A stretch of 45,244 nt of DNA from contig NZ_CBQR020000133.1 of NCBI RefSeq assembly GCF_000455485.1, positions 1 to 45,244 on the forward strand. The letters are read 5' to 3'. The position numbers and the translations under genes are program-made. Under the pieces are notes generated by a model. That model was not told where the DNA came from. It saw only the letters and a program-made list of their open reading frames with translations, and did no database searches. Source of the DNA: Gorillibacterium massiliense (lineage in GTDB: Bacteria; Bacillota; Bacilli; Paenibacillales; NBRC-103111). This document shows, one piece after another, positions 35,028 through 43,167 of the stretch. Numbering within the stretch: the stretch's first letter is position 1; each line of letters starts with the position of its first letter.

Positions 35028-36206
35028 ATGAGCCGCACCCATCAACAACTGTCCCTTCAGCGCACAGCCGGTAGGCAAAACGTGCTGCTGAAGCTTTTTT
35101 CTTTTTCCAACTATAGCACATCCTCCATACTGCTCACGGTCTTTCCCGTCTATTTCGCCAGTCTCGGGTTCTCCAAAACCGAAATCGGACTCATCTTCTC
35201 CATCGGACCGTCTATGGGCATTCTTTCTAATCTGATCTGGGGCATCGCCAGTGACCGCTACCAGACGATCAAGAAGGTACTGGTTGTCGTTTTACTGGGA
35301 GAATTAGCTGCCGCCATGCTTATGTTTCAATTCAACCGGTTCGCCATCGTCTTTCCGCTCATGGCAGCTTTCTATTTTTTCCAGACGCCAATTACCTCAC
35401 TCAACGATAGCCAAATCCTGCTGGCTACTCGCAACAGCGGAAAAAGCTACGCATCCTTCCGTGTCTTCGGCTCTCTGGGATTCGCCCTCTCCTCCGTCGT
35501 CTTCGGCTTTTTCCTTTCAAAGGAGGACATGTCCCGGACAGCCTTGCTGTGCGTGGTTACAATCTCGATCACTTTACTCATCGCCTTATGTACTCGGGAT
35601 GCCAGGGGAAGCAGCAAGAAGATGGATCTATCCGGCATCCGCGGCGTGTTTCTATCCCGGCCGTTTCTGGTCTTCTTGGCACTTGTGCTGTTTTTGGCGG
35701 TGGCAGCGAAAATCAATGACAGCTTCCTCTCCCTCTATATGGTGGAGCTCGGAGCGAGTCAAACCATCATCGGCTTCTCCTGGATGATTTCTGCGGTCAG
35801 TGAAATCCCGATGTTCTTGCTGCTCGCTCGCTACGGCCACAAATTCAAAGAGCTTCCGCTCCTCGCATTTGCCAGCGTCGCTTTCGCCCTGCGCTTCCTT
35901 CTGCTCGCTCTGCCGATCTCGCCTTACGCCGTCCTAGCTATTCAAACGATGCACAGCGTATCCTACGGCATCTTCCTCGTCACTGCCATGCGTTATCTGC
36001 AGGATTTGATTCCCGACCGCTTCCGCGCCACGGGACAAGCGGTGTTTACCATGACCTGGAGCGGGTTGGCAGGCCTATTAAGCGGCTCGATCGGCGGAGC
36101 TGTTTTTGACAATCACGGGCCTCATGCCCTCTATAGCCTGGCCGCCGCCTGCGCCGCCATTGCAGCATGCGGATTTACCCTGTCCAGCTTACGCACCCGA
36201 AGGTGA
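35028..36206 (+). CDS. MFS transporter, same subfamily as the one at 29019
   Basis: 392 residues, 12 predicted helices. LKLFSFSNYSTSSILLTVFPVYFASLGFSKTEIGLIFSIGP followed by WGIASDRYQTIKK (motif A), and TGQAVFTMTWSGLAGLLSGSIGG in the second half parallel the minus-strand MFS gene (TGMSLYASVFTGLAGLAGGVIGG there). The start at 35028 gives the natural N-terminus; the SD (AAAGG) is weak and 13 bases away. Regulation by a factor bound at TTATCA-N3-TGATAA is plausible. The substrate is unknown. Confidence 0.85.
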   Translation: MSRTHQQLSLQRTAGRQNVLLKLFSFSNYSTSSILLTVFPVYFASLGFSKTEIGLIFSIGPSMGILSNLIWGIASDRYQTIKKVLVVVLLGELAAAMLMFQFNRFAIVFPLMAAFYFFQTPITSLNDSQILLATRNSGKSYASFRVFGSLGFALSSVVFGFFLSKEDMSRTALLCVVTISITLLIALCTRDARGSSKKMDLSGIRGVFLSRPFLVFLALVLFLAVAAKINDSFLSLYMVELGASQTIIGFSWMISAVSEIPMFLLLARYGHKFKELPLLAFASVAFALRFLLLALPISPYAVLAIQTMHSVSYGIFLVTAMRYLQDLIPDRFRATGQAVFTMTWSGLAGLLSGSIGGAVFDNHGPHALYSLAAACAAIAACGFTLSSLRTRR

Positions 36207-36468
36207 ATCATCTTTTATCAGGTACGACTCGAAGTCATAACGACCAGCTTAGCCGGTGGCTTCCATCAGCCCTATAAGGGGCATGGTACAAGCCAGCGCC
36301 ACAAAGGCACACGGAAGATCTGCCAACCGAACGACTTCCACAGGCTAGCCCACTAAAGGGGCCACGTTACCTGCCCTTCTGGCTGACTCCCCCGTAAAAG
36401 GTCAATAAGTTTGTCCTACTCTCGAACACATGCGCGATCCTCATGGGGTTTGGGACAGTGTTGTGGCG
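36207..36468. other. Unexplained intergenic stretch
   Basis: About 260 bases with no gene that can be supported. It has short hairpins such as CCCTATAAGGGG near 36271 and a minus-strand frame running through the palindrome array (36367-36684, 105 codons, no SD). The last part of that frame, PNPMRIAHVFESRTNLLTFYG, could be a remnant of a mobile-element protein, but no homology is certain. Confidence 0.3.
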
Positions 36469-36654
36469 AATACCTGCGAAGATGCAGGTATTTTCAACGA
36501 ATTTAACCCATATGCAGAAAATTACTGCAATTATACAGTTATTTTTGTCTTGTGGATAAGAATGAAGAGTTTGAGCTCGAAATAACTGCAGGTTTGCAGG
36601 TAATTCAAAAACTCCTCTCACGGGAAGAGAAATAACTGTAGATTTACAGGTATT
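36469..36654. repeat. Array of four spaced 24-bp palindromes
   Basis: Copies at 36469-36492 (AATACCTGC-N6-GCAGGTATT, perfect), 36520-36543 (AATTACTGC-N6-ACAGTTATT), 36581-36605 (AATAACTGC-N6-GCAGGTAATT, one extra A) and 36631-36654 (AATAACTGT-N6-ACAGGTATT). Start-to-start distances are 51, 61 and 50 bp. The arms change together (C/G to T/A pairs), which keeps the hairpin. Spacers of 25-37 bp are unrelated. The role is unknown. Confidence 0.75.
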
Positions 36655-36804
36655 CAACCACTCGCTCTCCGCGCTCCTGCACATTTTTCAATGGTTCAAC
36701 TTGCGCGAGTGGCAGACCGGCACTCACTTTTTCATCGAGCTCAAAGGATTTTCTAGTCATAGCTATAAGTTTTCCTGAACCCCCGGTCAAACTGGAGGTT
36801 TCTT

Positions 36805-36812
36805 ATACGATA
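36805..36812. repeat. Left target site duplication of the IS1595-family element
   Basis: ATACGATA directly before the left inverted repeat; identical to 38617-38624. Confidence 0.9.
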
Positions 36813-36850
36813 GGCTATGTTAAATTCTAATGTTGATATTTAACCAAAAG

Positions 36851-36878
36851 AAAACCGCCTTGCTTGAAAGGCGGTTTA
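36851..36878 (-). terminator. Terminator of the passenger gene inside the IS
   Basis: AAACCGCCTT / AAGGCGGTTT stem with a short loop. On the minus strand TTTTCTTTTGG follows. It lies between the left inverted repeat and the GNAT gene. Confidence 0.8.
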
Positions 36879-36915
36879 TTAAGCTATCGTCTCCCGTTAG
36901 CTCAATTTCACCTGC

Positions 36916-37431
36916 TCATTTTGTTCGCTCTACAGAATACAGAAAAAATTCCATGTCTATATTCCTGAAATTCTTAGTATCTTTATCAATAATATTCATA
37001 CCGTTTCGAACAGCAACTTTTTGAGCGGCTATATTTGTGTCCCTAATAATAGAATAAACCCTATTTGCATTAAGAAATGAAAAAGCGTATTCCTTGCAAG
37101 CAATTGCCGCTTCTGTTGCGTAACCTTTATGCCAATACGCTTTTTGAAACAAAAATCCTATTTCCAAAATTTCTTTTTCTCTCCAGCCTTGCATTGTCAA
37201 GCCACATTGACCAATCATTTCGTTTGTTTCTTTTAATACAACAGCCCAAAGTCCAAAACCATATTCTTCATATCTTTTAAGATGTCTGTTAAGCCAATTT
37301 TGTGCTTCTTCTAAGTTGAATGCACTTTCATAAGCAGCACGCATTACTTCCTCATCACACAATATTCCGCACAATGCATCATAATCGGACTGCACCATTT
37401 CTCTAATTATAAGACGTTTTGTTTCTATCAA
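36916..37431 (-). CDS. GNAT-family N-acetyltransferase, IS passenger
   Basis: 171-residue acetyltransferase of the RimJ/RimL-like GNAT branch, transferring acetyl from acetyl-CoA to an amine. The opening ETKRLIIREMVQSDYDAL is typical. The CoA pyrophosphate loop is in LFQKAYWHKGYATEAA (about 95-109), and the last strand-helix is ANRVYSIIRDTNIAAQKVAVRNGM. TTG 37431 has GGAG close before it. It starts 48 bases after the transposase stop on the same strand and lies wholly inside the inverted repeats, so it moves with the element. The acceptor is unknown: ribosomal protein, amino acid, antibiotic or toxin are possible. Confidence 0.88.
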   Translation of the reverse strand: MIETKRLIIREMVQSDYDALCGILCDEEVMRAAYESAFNLEEAQNWLNRHLKRYEEYGFGLWAVVLKETNEMIGQCGLTMQGWREKEILEIGFLFQKAYWHKGYATEAAIACKEYAFSFLNANRVYSIIRDTNIAAQKVAVRNGMNIIDKDTKNFRNIDMEFFLYSVERTK

Positions 37432-37479
37432 AAATCTCCGACCTTTCTATTGTAAAATTCCTTATCCTGCCCCGTTAGC

Positions 37480-38526
37480 TTAGCAAGAATAAGCAGAAAG
37501 CCGAAGTTTGGTATTCGTTTCGGTTACAGTAAACAGGCACGATTTCACCAACATATTCTTCTTATTCGATGAGGTATTCTCATATTCCTTGCTATCTATA
37601 AAAAGAAACCATGCCAAATAATGTTGCAAATATTTGGTGGCAACACCATTAAAGCGGTCCATCCATTTCTTCAAGCGACTGTGGTAACTGTTTACGTTCT
37701 GGATATGGTACACGCCTTTTACCCGTTGTTTTCCATCGGATTTGAATCTGTAATGAGCCAAGCCCTTTGAGTTCGCATAGGAACTAAATGCTCTCCACGA
37801 ATCAGTGCATAGCACGTTTGACTCAGATATATGAATGCCAATCGCTTCATCCAATTTTGTAGTCCGAATACGTCCACGACCAAGGACGCCAGAGTAGGTC
37901 ATTTTCTGGCGGTCACGGGCAACGAGTACACATACTTGGTCATTACTAATACCACGATATTTGGCTTTTCCGCCACGTTTACGTGGCTTACGTTCAACAA
38001 TATTCCGTTTGCCCTTTTCGGAGTATAAAAAATACGTTTCGTCCATTTCAACGATTCCCTGGAACGCTTCCGTTGGAATCTGCTTCAGAGCGGCAAGAAT
38101 CTTATGTCGCCAGTAAAACAAGGTGACGTGCGTGACTTCACCGTTTAACTGCTCTGCACATTTTCTCAGAGAATACCCCTCAATCATACATTCAATGAAA
38201 CGAACCCTAATATGAGGTCTCCTCGTTCGTTGCAGAGGGGTATTTGTAAGGTCATTGAACGTTTGGCGACAGGACTTACAACGGTAACGTTGACGTTTAA
38301 CCTCTCCAGTGCGGGTTTTTACAGGGTACTTCCCAAATCGCACAACAGAATGGTTTTTGCAATGTGGGCAAACAAATCCATCTTTATGCTTCTGCTCTTG
38401 AATTTCATCAATTGCTCGAACGGGAACCGCCACACCTTTGGTTCGGGATTGCAAAAAGTAAATAAGCTCTCGCTTACCGTTATCGTCCAATGTATCAGCA
38501 AGCCTCTTTAGTTCCTTCAAATCCAT
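37480..38526 (-). CDS. IS1595-family transposase
   Basis: 348-residue DDE-type transposase (ISXO2-like domain). N-terminal zinc ribbon: Cys53-x2-Cys56 (CPHCKNH) and Cys83-x2-Cys86 (CKSCRQTF), then a helix-turn-helix-like region (IECMIEGYSLRKCAEQLNG). The catalytic core has Asp162 (EMDETYF), Asp242 (CTDSWRAF), and Asn279 with Lys286/287 in NVNSYHSRLKKWMDRFNG, fitting the DD(N/E)K pattern of the family. The ending KYLQHYLAWFLFID is usual. ATG follows GGAGATGAT. It is full length, with no frameshift, so the element may still be active. Confidence 0.93.
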   Translation of the reverse strand: MDLKELKRLADTLDDNGKRELIYFLQSRTKGVAVPVRAIDEIQEQKHKDGFVCPHCKNHSVVRFGKYPVKTRTGEVKRQRYRCKSCRQTFNDLTNTPLQRTRRPHIRVRFIECMIEGYSLRKCAEQLNGEVTHVTLFYWRHKILAALKQIPTEAFQGIVEMDETYFLYSEKGKRNIVERKPRKRGGKAKYRGISNDQVCVLVARDRQKMTYSGVLGRGRIRTTKLDEAIGIHISESNVLCTDSWRAFSSYANSKGLAHYRFKSDGKQRVKGVYHIQNVNSYHSRLKKWMDRFNGVATKYLQHYLAWFLFIDSKEYENTSSNKKNMLVKSCLFTVTETNTKLRLSAYSC

Positions 38527-38616
38527 GGGTAAATCATCTCCGAATAGTGATATTACCCTTATTTTAGAACATTAGTTCGTATATATCAAATATCAACAAC
38601 AAAGTTTAACATAGCC

Positions 38617-38624
38617 ATACGATA
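38617..38624. repeat. Right target site duplication of the IS1595-family element
   Basis: ATACGATA directly after the right inverted repeat. Confidence 0.9.
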
Positions 38625-38654
38625 AAAAAGGCAGCGCCAGTTGGCACTGCCTTA
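38625..38654 (-). terminator. Terminator of the cold shock gene
   Basis: AAGGCAGTGCC / GGCGCTGCCTT with AACT loop, then six T on the minus strand. The IS target site begins immediately after the T run. Confidence 0.88.
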
Positions 38655-38688
38655 AAAGTATGCGTGTTTAATCTATAACGAGCAGCTA

Positions 38689-38886
38689 TTAGAATTTGGT
38701 AACGTTAGCTGCTTGAGGACCACGGTTGCCTTGAGTAATTTCGAATTCAACCTCTTGTCCTTCGTCAAGCGTTTTGAAACCGTCGCCTTGAATTGCGGAG
38801 AAATGAACGAATACGTCTTCGCCGCCTTCAACTTGAATAAAACCATAGCCTTTTTCTGCGTTGAACCATTTAACAGTACCTTTCAA
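38689..38886 (-). CDS. Cold shock protein (CspA/B family)
   Basis: 65-residue single cold-shock domain, an RNA chaperone of the cytoplasm. RNP1 KGYGFI is at 12-17 and RNP2 VFVHF at 26-30, with [13 protein letters not shown] at the start. TTG start at 38886, nine bases after AGGAGG. The leader is only about 40 nt and carries hairpin CGCC-AAAAAT-GGCG just before the SD, far shorter than the E. coli cspA leader. It has a strong promoter (38933-38961) and its own terminator, so it is monocistronic and probably highly expressed. Confidence 0.96.
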   Translation of the reverse strand: MKGTVKWFNAEKGYGFIQVEGGEDVFVHFSAIQGDGFKTLDEGQEVEFEITQGNRGPQAANVTKF

Positions 38887-38932
38887 ACTGAACTACCTCC
38901 TAGATTATACGCCATTTTTGGCGAATAAGGAC

Positions 38933-38961
38933 ATTATAGCACCGCCGATTAGCCGTTTCAA
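38933..38961 (-). promoter_or_regulatory. Strong promoter of the cold shock gene
   Basis: Minus strand TTGAAA, 17 bases, TATAAT with TGC before the -10 (extended). Predicted start about 38926. Confidence 0.8.
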
Positions 38962-38998
38962 GAGAAATGACTAATATGAAATGGTGAATGTGATTATT

Positions 38999-41155
38999 TT
39001 ATTTTACAGATACCGAAATCGATACGGTTTTACCGCCAAATTTAGCAGTTACGGTAGCCGATCCTTTCCCAACTGCTTCGATGCGGCCTGCCGACACTTT
39101 CACCACGGATGATTTCGAGGTGGACCAAACAGCGCTGCCCGTTACCGTCGCCACTTTACCGGAATCATACTCGGCAGTTAAGTTCAAGGTTTGCGCCTGT
39201 CCGGTAGACAGCTTCACCTGCTTATCGCTTACCATCAGCTTCAGCAGCTTCGGAACGACCTTCACGACCACGCTCACGGGTTTCCCCTGGTAAGAACCAC
39301 TTAGTACAGACGTGCCTTCCGCCACTGCTTTCGCCACAGCTCCGTTCACCACAACTGCATTGGGGTTGGAAGATTCCCATTTGACCTTGCTGGACAGAAG
39401 GACCGATCCGTCGTTGACATAATACCCAGTCACTTTTATCGACTTCGTCTTGCCGATGTTCAATTCGATGATTTGCGGGTCAACCACCAGCTTCGTGATT
39501 TCCTGTTCCACGGTAACAGGGATTTTCACGCTTTGGTTTAAGTAAACGCCTTTCAGTGTCGTGCTGCCTTTTACCAAACCTTTGATTTTGCCGTCCACAA
39601 TCACAGCATTTACACCGCTTAATGTCCATTCAATCTGGTCGGTTGCGTCCTCCTCCGCTCCGTTCCCCCGCACCGCCGTCACTTTAGGAAGCTCCATCGT
39701 CTTCCCAATGACGATGCTGTAGGACTCCGTTGAAGGAAGCAGCACCAGCACCTTCTCTTCAATCGTTACGTGAATGACCGTCTTGAAGCCGCGGATCGCC
39801 GCAGTCAGGAAGACTTCACCCGCCGTTTTGGCCGTAATTATGCCATTATCCACTGTAGCGATCGCTTCATTGCTGGAGGTCCATTCCACCGCTCCGGAAA
39901 AATCTGCTTTCTCCTCATCCAGCATCGTCGCATTTATTTTCGGTACACTGGCCGTTTCCCCTTTGAAAAGATGCAAGCTCGATTTATCGCTTTCGATTGC
40001 CGTAATCGTCGGATAAACGATGGCTTTCAATTCCTTGCTTAATCCGCGATAAGAGATTTTAATGATTGCAGCACCAACCGCTTTTGGGGTAATCTTCCCA
40101 TTTTGCACTGTGACGGCCAAAGAATTGGACGAGGTCCACTCCGCCTGATCTGTTACATCTTCCTTGGAGCTGCTGTCGTTGCGAACAGCCGCCTGAACCT
40201 GCACGGAACCTTCATTCAGAAAAAAGGTAAGGCCATTGGACGGCGTAACCAGCAGTGCCTGATAGGGCGCGCGGACATATACCGTAATTTGCGTAGACAC
40301 ACCGAGATACTCCACGCTTAACGTTGTCTTCCCGGCAGCCAGCGGCGTAATTTTGCCCTCCTTCACAGTAGCTACTTTGGGGTCGGATGAGCGCCAATCG
40401 GCTTTGTCTGACACATCTTCCTCTTTCGCATCGCTAACTAATTTGGCGATAGCTTTCAGATTCTCAGGCTGATCCCCGATTAGTATTTCCACATCACCAG
40501 TGGGCAATGTGCCGCCTGGGATGATCGAGAGTTTGGAATATGGGGAGACGACATTCACTTTATAGGAGGCCGATAATCCCTTGTATTTTGCCGTGATGAC
40601 GGCGCTCCCTTTCCCTGCCAACGACAATTTACCAGCGGTAACGGTAGCTACGTTGGTGCTGGAGGATGACCATTCGGCATTTGTGCTGATGTCGCTGGGC
40701 TGATTCTTCTCGTCAACGACATACGCACGTACGGTAATGTCTTCACTTCCCAAAGCATATTCTACGCTCTCGGGCTGATCCAACTTCAACGATTTAAACA
40801 AGTATTCGGATTTCGCATTCAGGCTAATAGTAAATCCTTTATATTTGGCCGTGATCGTAACATCCCCGTCTTTAAGGGGGGTTAACAATCCCTTCTCCAC
40901 TTTAACAATTTTCGGATCGGAAGAAATCCAAGTGGTGTCAGCCGTAACCTCTTTCTTGTCGGTATAGCCTTCCACTTTCGCTAGAACCTTTAACTGTTGG
41001 CTCGATTCTGCGACATAGAGATGAACCGCAGCGCCATTTTCGAATTCAATGGCTGTAACATCCCCCGTTGCCGCATAAACCCCTGCCGGAAAAACAGCAG
41101 CCGCCAACAGCACGATTGTGAGAAGCCATTTCGTCAAGATCTTGTTCCGGTACAT
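38999..41155 (-). CDS. Secreted protein with eight Big_2 (Ig-like) repeats
   Basis: 718 residues. A signal peptide (MYRNKILTKWLLTIVLLAAA, then VFPAGVYAATG with probable cleavage after YAA) is followed by about eight bacterial Ig-like group 2 domains of roughly 85 residues. Each has the core W-x-S-S/T-x-x-x-x-V-x-V-x-x-G-x-(I/L)-x-x-x-x-x-G-x-(T/V)-x-(I/L), for example ADWRSSDPKVATVKEGKITP and AVWSTSKSSVVKVSAGRIEA. There is no LPxTG, transmembrane anchor or S-layer homology domain, so it is released or bound by other means. It may be an adhesion or carbohydrate-surface scaffold; no enzymatic part is visible. ATG 41155 follows AAAAGGAGAG; 33 upstream codons are in frame without an SD. Confidence 0.88.
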   Translation of the reverse strand: MYRNKILTKWLLTIVLLAAAVFPAGVYAATGDVTAIEFENGAAVHLYVAESSQQLKVLAKVEGYTDKKEVTADTTWISSDPKIVKVEKGLLTPLKDGDVTITAKYKGFTISLNAKSEYLFKSLKLDQPESVEYALGSEDITVRAYVVDEKNQPSDISTNAEWSSSSTNVATVTAGKLSLAGKGSAVITAKYKGLSASYKVNVVSPYSKLSIIPGGTLPTGDVEILIGDQPENLKAIAKLVSDAKEEDVSDKADWRSSDPKVATVKEGKITPLAAGKTTLSVEYLGVSTQITVYVRAPYQALLVTPSNGLTFFLNEGSVQVQAAVRNDSSSKEDVTDQAEWTSSNSLAVTVQNGKITPKAVGAAIIKISYRGLSKELKAIVYPTITAIESDKSSLHLFKGETASVPKINATMLDEEKADFSGAVEWTSSNEAIATVDNGIITAKTAGEVFLTAAIRGFKTVIHVTIEEKVLVLLPSTESYSIVIGKTMELPKVTAVRGNGAEEDATDQIEWTLSGVNAVIVDGKIKGLVKGSTTLKGVYLNQSVKIPVTVEQEITKLVVDPQIIELNIGKTKSIKVTGYYVNDGSVLLSSKVKWESSNPNAVVVNGAVAKAVAEGTSVLSGSYQGKPVSVVVKVVPKLLKLMVSDKQVKLSTGQAQTLNLTAEYDSGKVATVTGSAVWSTSKSSVVKVSAGRIEAVGKGSATVTAKFGGKTVSISVSVK

Positions 41156-41289
41156 TAGGTTCTCTCCTTTTCGGGTGTTTTCAGTTAAGCAATTAACCTC
41201 CTTATCTTCTTTATCGTCATCTCCAGTCCTTCTCGTTACCTTTCCGGAAGCCAACTATTTCCTGCTCAGAGCCTCCCCTCTTTTGATAT

Positions 41290-41317
41290 TTGCAGCTGTT
41301 CATGCTAAGGTTATAAA
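41290..41317 (+). promoter_or_regulatory. Possible promoter of the 82-residue gene
   Basis: TTGCAG, 16 bases, TATAAA, 35 bases before the ATG. Confidence 0.4.
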
Positions 41318-41351
41318 TAATTGGACAACTCTTATAAGCGAGGAAAAGACA

Positions 41352-41600
41352 ATGAAAAACAATCAAGGAATCAAGAAACATATGATTTATAAAAAAGACA
41401 ACTGGAATATGCTCACCGTCGAAGTGAACGGAAAATCCCTTATCGTCCGGGAAATCTCGGATCAATGGGGTGAGGATTCCCAGACGTTCCTGAGCCGACC
41501 GGCTCTTATGCACTGGGCGCAGGAGCGCTTTACCCGGGACCGGTTCGACGGTACGGATGAAGAGTACGAAACGATGATGGAGAACTTCCGCCAAGTGTAG
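41352..41600 (+). CDS. Small protein of unknown function (82 aa)
   Basis: Not recognised. Start at ATG 41352 with GCGAGGAAAAGACA in front. It reads like a compact soluble protein: WNMLTVEVNGKSLIVREISDQWGEDSQTF (beta-rich), then PALMHWAQERFTRDRFDGTDEEYETMMENFRQV (acidic helices). The frame is open far upstream but passes through the promoter area. It is divergent from the Big_2 protein and followed by a strong terminator at 41695. Confidence 0.6.
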   Translation: MKNNQGIKKHMIYKKDNWNMLTVEVNGKSLIVREISDQWGEDSQTFLSRPALMHWAQERFTRDRFDGTDEEYETMMENFRQV

Positions 41601-41694
41601 CCTTATCTTTCGCTCGCCGCCCATGCAGGACGTGCGACGTTTGCCGTAGCGGCATAAGGCTAAGATTAGGTGAAGCTTATGTTTCCTTATAGAG

Positions 41695-41740
41695 AAAAAA
41701 CAGCCATTCAGGAAAATCATTCCTGGACGGCTGTTTTTTT
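41695..41740. terminator. Bidirectional terminator
   Basis: AAAAAACAGCC-A-TTCAGGAA / TTCCTG-GA-CGGCTGTTTTTTT with long T run on plus and A run before it. Confidence 0.85.
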
Positions 41741-41802
41741 GTAACGAATCTCCTTCTGAAGCTTTCTAGTAGAGTGAACCCAAAAAAGTAAGGAGAGAAT
41801 TT

Positions 41803-42084
41803 ATGATCGATTCCAACCTAGATGTGGATGAGATATTGAAGGAGATGGGCATCTCTTACCCCATCAATGCTGAAAACCGGCATAGCATCAACAAAGCGCA
41901 CAGACGTATAAAACGAAAAGCGCGCTTCAAACGTTTTGCCCTAAGTGCCCTGTCAACGGGTTCTGCCTTTGCCTTAGGCGCATTTCTCTTCGGCTCCCCG
42001 ATGGCTCTGAAAGCTTACGGCCATATCTGGTCGTTTCTCAAACAGATTTGGCGATTCATTGCCAGTAGTCCATTCCGTATTTGA
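41803..42084 (+). CDS. Small membrane protein of unknown function (93 aa)
   Basis: Unrecognised. AAGGAGAGAATTT precedes the ATG. Residues 1-30 are acidic and polar, 31-47 are very basic (HRRIKRKARFKRF), and about 48-66 form one hydrophobic helix (LSALSTGSAFALGAFLFG), with an aromatic tail. The layout suggests a single-pass protein with the N-terminus in the cytoplasm. A small anti-sigma-like or regulatory peptide is possible, but nothing in the sequence proves it. Confidence 0.6.
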   Translation: MIDSNLDVDEILKEMGISYPINAENRHSINKAHRRIKRKARFKRFALSALSTGSAFALGAFLFGSPMALKAYGHIWSFLKQIWRFIASSPFRI

Positions 42085-42105
42085 GAAAGCCTGATACGAA
42101 CAGGC

Positions 42106-42768
42106 TCAGCTGCCGAAGCTCCAAACAACTGACGAACGCAAAAGTCCGATCACATCAGGGTGAAGCAACCCTTCCCGCTTGTGAGCCGGCGTCAGGCAGA
42201 TAACTCGGCCTGCGCCGAATTCATGCCGCCAACCAGCCACCGATTCACCATCAACGGATTCCGAGCGCAAGAAGACATCGGTATTTTCCGTATCGCACTC
42301 CACAAAGTAATGCTCGTCCTGAATGGAGAAATCAATGGGTTCGGAAGACCCGTCTGTGTCTGGAGTATTCCCTATATAACGGACGCTTTGATTAAGCTCA
42401 GGGTGACTGATGAAATGGCCCCGAAGCATGTTGACGTAGGTTTGATCCTCGCCAAAATGATAGGAGGCAAGGCCGGAGTGCCAGACGAGCCAGCCTCCCC
42501 CTTTTTCCACATAAGAGGCAATGGACGCGGCGGTTTCTTCGGTCATCCAATAGAGTGGCTCCGACTCCTGGGGATTCAGACGGTTTTCTTTGAACATGAC
42601 GACGGCATCCGGCCGTTCCAAAAGCCGTGCAGGCAGTTCCTCATATCCGATATAAGCAACGCTTGCTTCCCCTTCTTCAATCAATGGCTCCAGCGCCCAA
42701 TTCAAAGCATCCTTGGCGAGTTCTCCGTTATGGTAGTAATCGCCGACGACGGCAAGCACTTGTTTCAT
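42106..42768 (-). CDS. ThuA-like domain protein
   Basis: 220 residues of the ThuA fold (class I glutamine amidotransferase-like), often linked to sugar catabolism. Typical segments: VVGDYYHNGE at the start, PDAVVMFKENRL, VEKGGGWLVWHSGLASY (conserved H), RGHFISHPEL, DEHYFVECD and GAGRVICLTPAHKREGLLHPDV. ATG 42768 follows AAGGAGG; 26 upstream in-frame codons are not needed. Own promoter at 42870-42898. The biochemical activity of this group is unclear. Confidence 0.85.
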   Translation of the reverse strand: MKQVLAVVGDYYHNGELAKDALNWALEPLIEEGEASVAYIGYEELPARLLERPDAVVMFKENRLNPQESEPLYWMTEETAASIASYVEKGGGWLVWHSGLASYHFGEDQTYVNMLRGHFISHPELNQSVRYIGNTPDTDGSSEPIDFSIQDEHYFVECDTENTDVFLRSESVDGESVAGWRHEFGAGRVICLTPAHKREGLLHPDVIGLLRSSVVWSFGS

Positions 42769-42869
42769 TTCGTCTTCCTCCTTCTTCCCCATTTCTGTGT
42801 TCACCTTTTCATGCAAATTTGAAAAGGCTTTCATCATCTTGTACACAAGTGTTACCGGTATCAGGTTTC

Positions 42870-42898
42870 ATGATAGCAAGCCCGTTTCCTACTGTCAA
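42870..42898 (-). promoter_or_regulatory. Promoter of the ThuA-like gene
   Basis: Minus strand TTGACA, 17 bases, TATCAT. Confidence 0.65.
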
Positions 42899-42965
42899 CG
42901 AGTGGGCGAATCTGGTATCATTACGGAATGGATAACGAAAAATATCCAGTCCATGAGGTGAAAAC

Positions 42966-43151
42966 ATGTCTACAAGCCAAACTTCCGCAACGTTTATTAT
43001 CGTCGCTTTTTGCTTTGCCGCAGTGCTGATCCTCTCCAAAGACCGCATTCCCGGAAAAATCCGCCGTTATCTCGCTATGATGGCCATGGTGATGGTTATT
43101 TTTTCATTCGTCTTAATCGTGATCTCCCTGCTGACCGCCAGCACATCATAA
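42966..43151 (+). CDS. Two-helix membrane peptide (61 aa)
   Basis: ATG follows CATGAGGTG. Two hydrophobic helices (about 8-23 and 37-57) flank a short basic loop (SKDRIPGKIRRY), consistent with a hairpin in the membrane. It lies 16 bases before the MurG-type gene and is probably co-translated with it, so it could help anchor or regulate that enzyme (inference from position). No named family recognised. Confidence 0.65.
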   Translation: MSTSQTSATFIIVAFCFAAVLILSKDRIPGKIRRYLAMMAMVMVIFSFVLIVISLLTASTS

Positions 43152-43167
43152 TCAGGAGGCGATCCTT

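Larger units (their letters stand above)
36813..38616 (-). mobile_element. IS1595-family insertion sequence carrying a GNAT passenger gene
   Basis: An 1804-bp complete element. The ends are inverted repeats of 29 bp with four mismatches: left 36813-36841 and right 38588-38616 share GGCTATGTTAAA, six variable bases, then TGTTGATATTT. Flanks are a perfect 8-bp duplication ATACGATA (36805-36812 and 38617-38624), matching the 8-bp duplications usual for IS1595. Inside, both on the minus strand, are the transposase gene (37480-38526) and a GNAT acetyltransferase gene (36916-37431) with its own terminator. Base composition is visibly more A/T-rich than the neighbours. It inserted just downstream of the cold shock gene terminator. 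Passenger genes are known in this IS family. Confidence 0.93.

Noticed and set aside
36469-36654. CRISPR array (24-bp repeats, 25-37-bp spacers)
   Set aside because: The repeats differ from each other at several positions and are themselves palindromic with compensating changes, spacer lengths vary widely, there are only four units and no cas genes are near.
36367-36684. 105-codon minus-strand open frame
   Set aside because: It runs through the palindrome array, has no SD and no recognisable domain; a remnant at its end is possible but not a gene.
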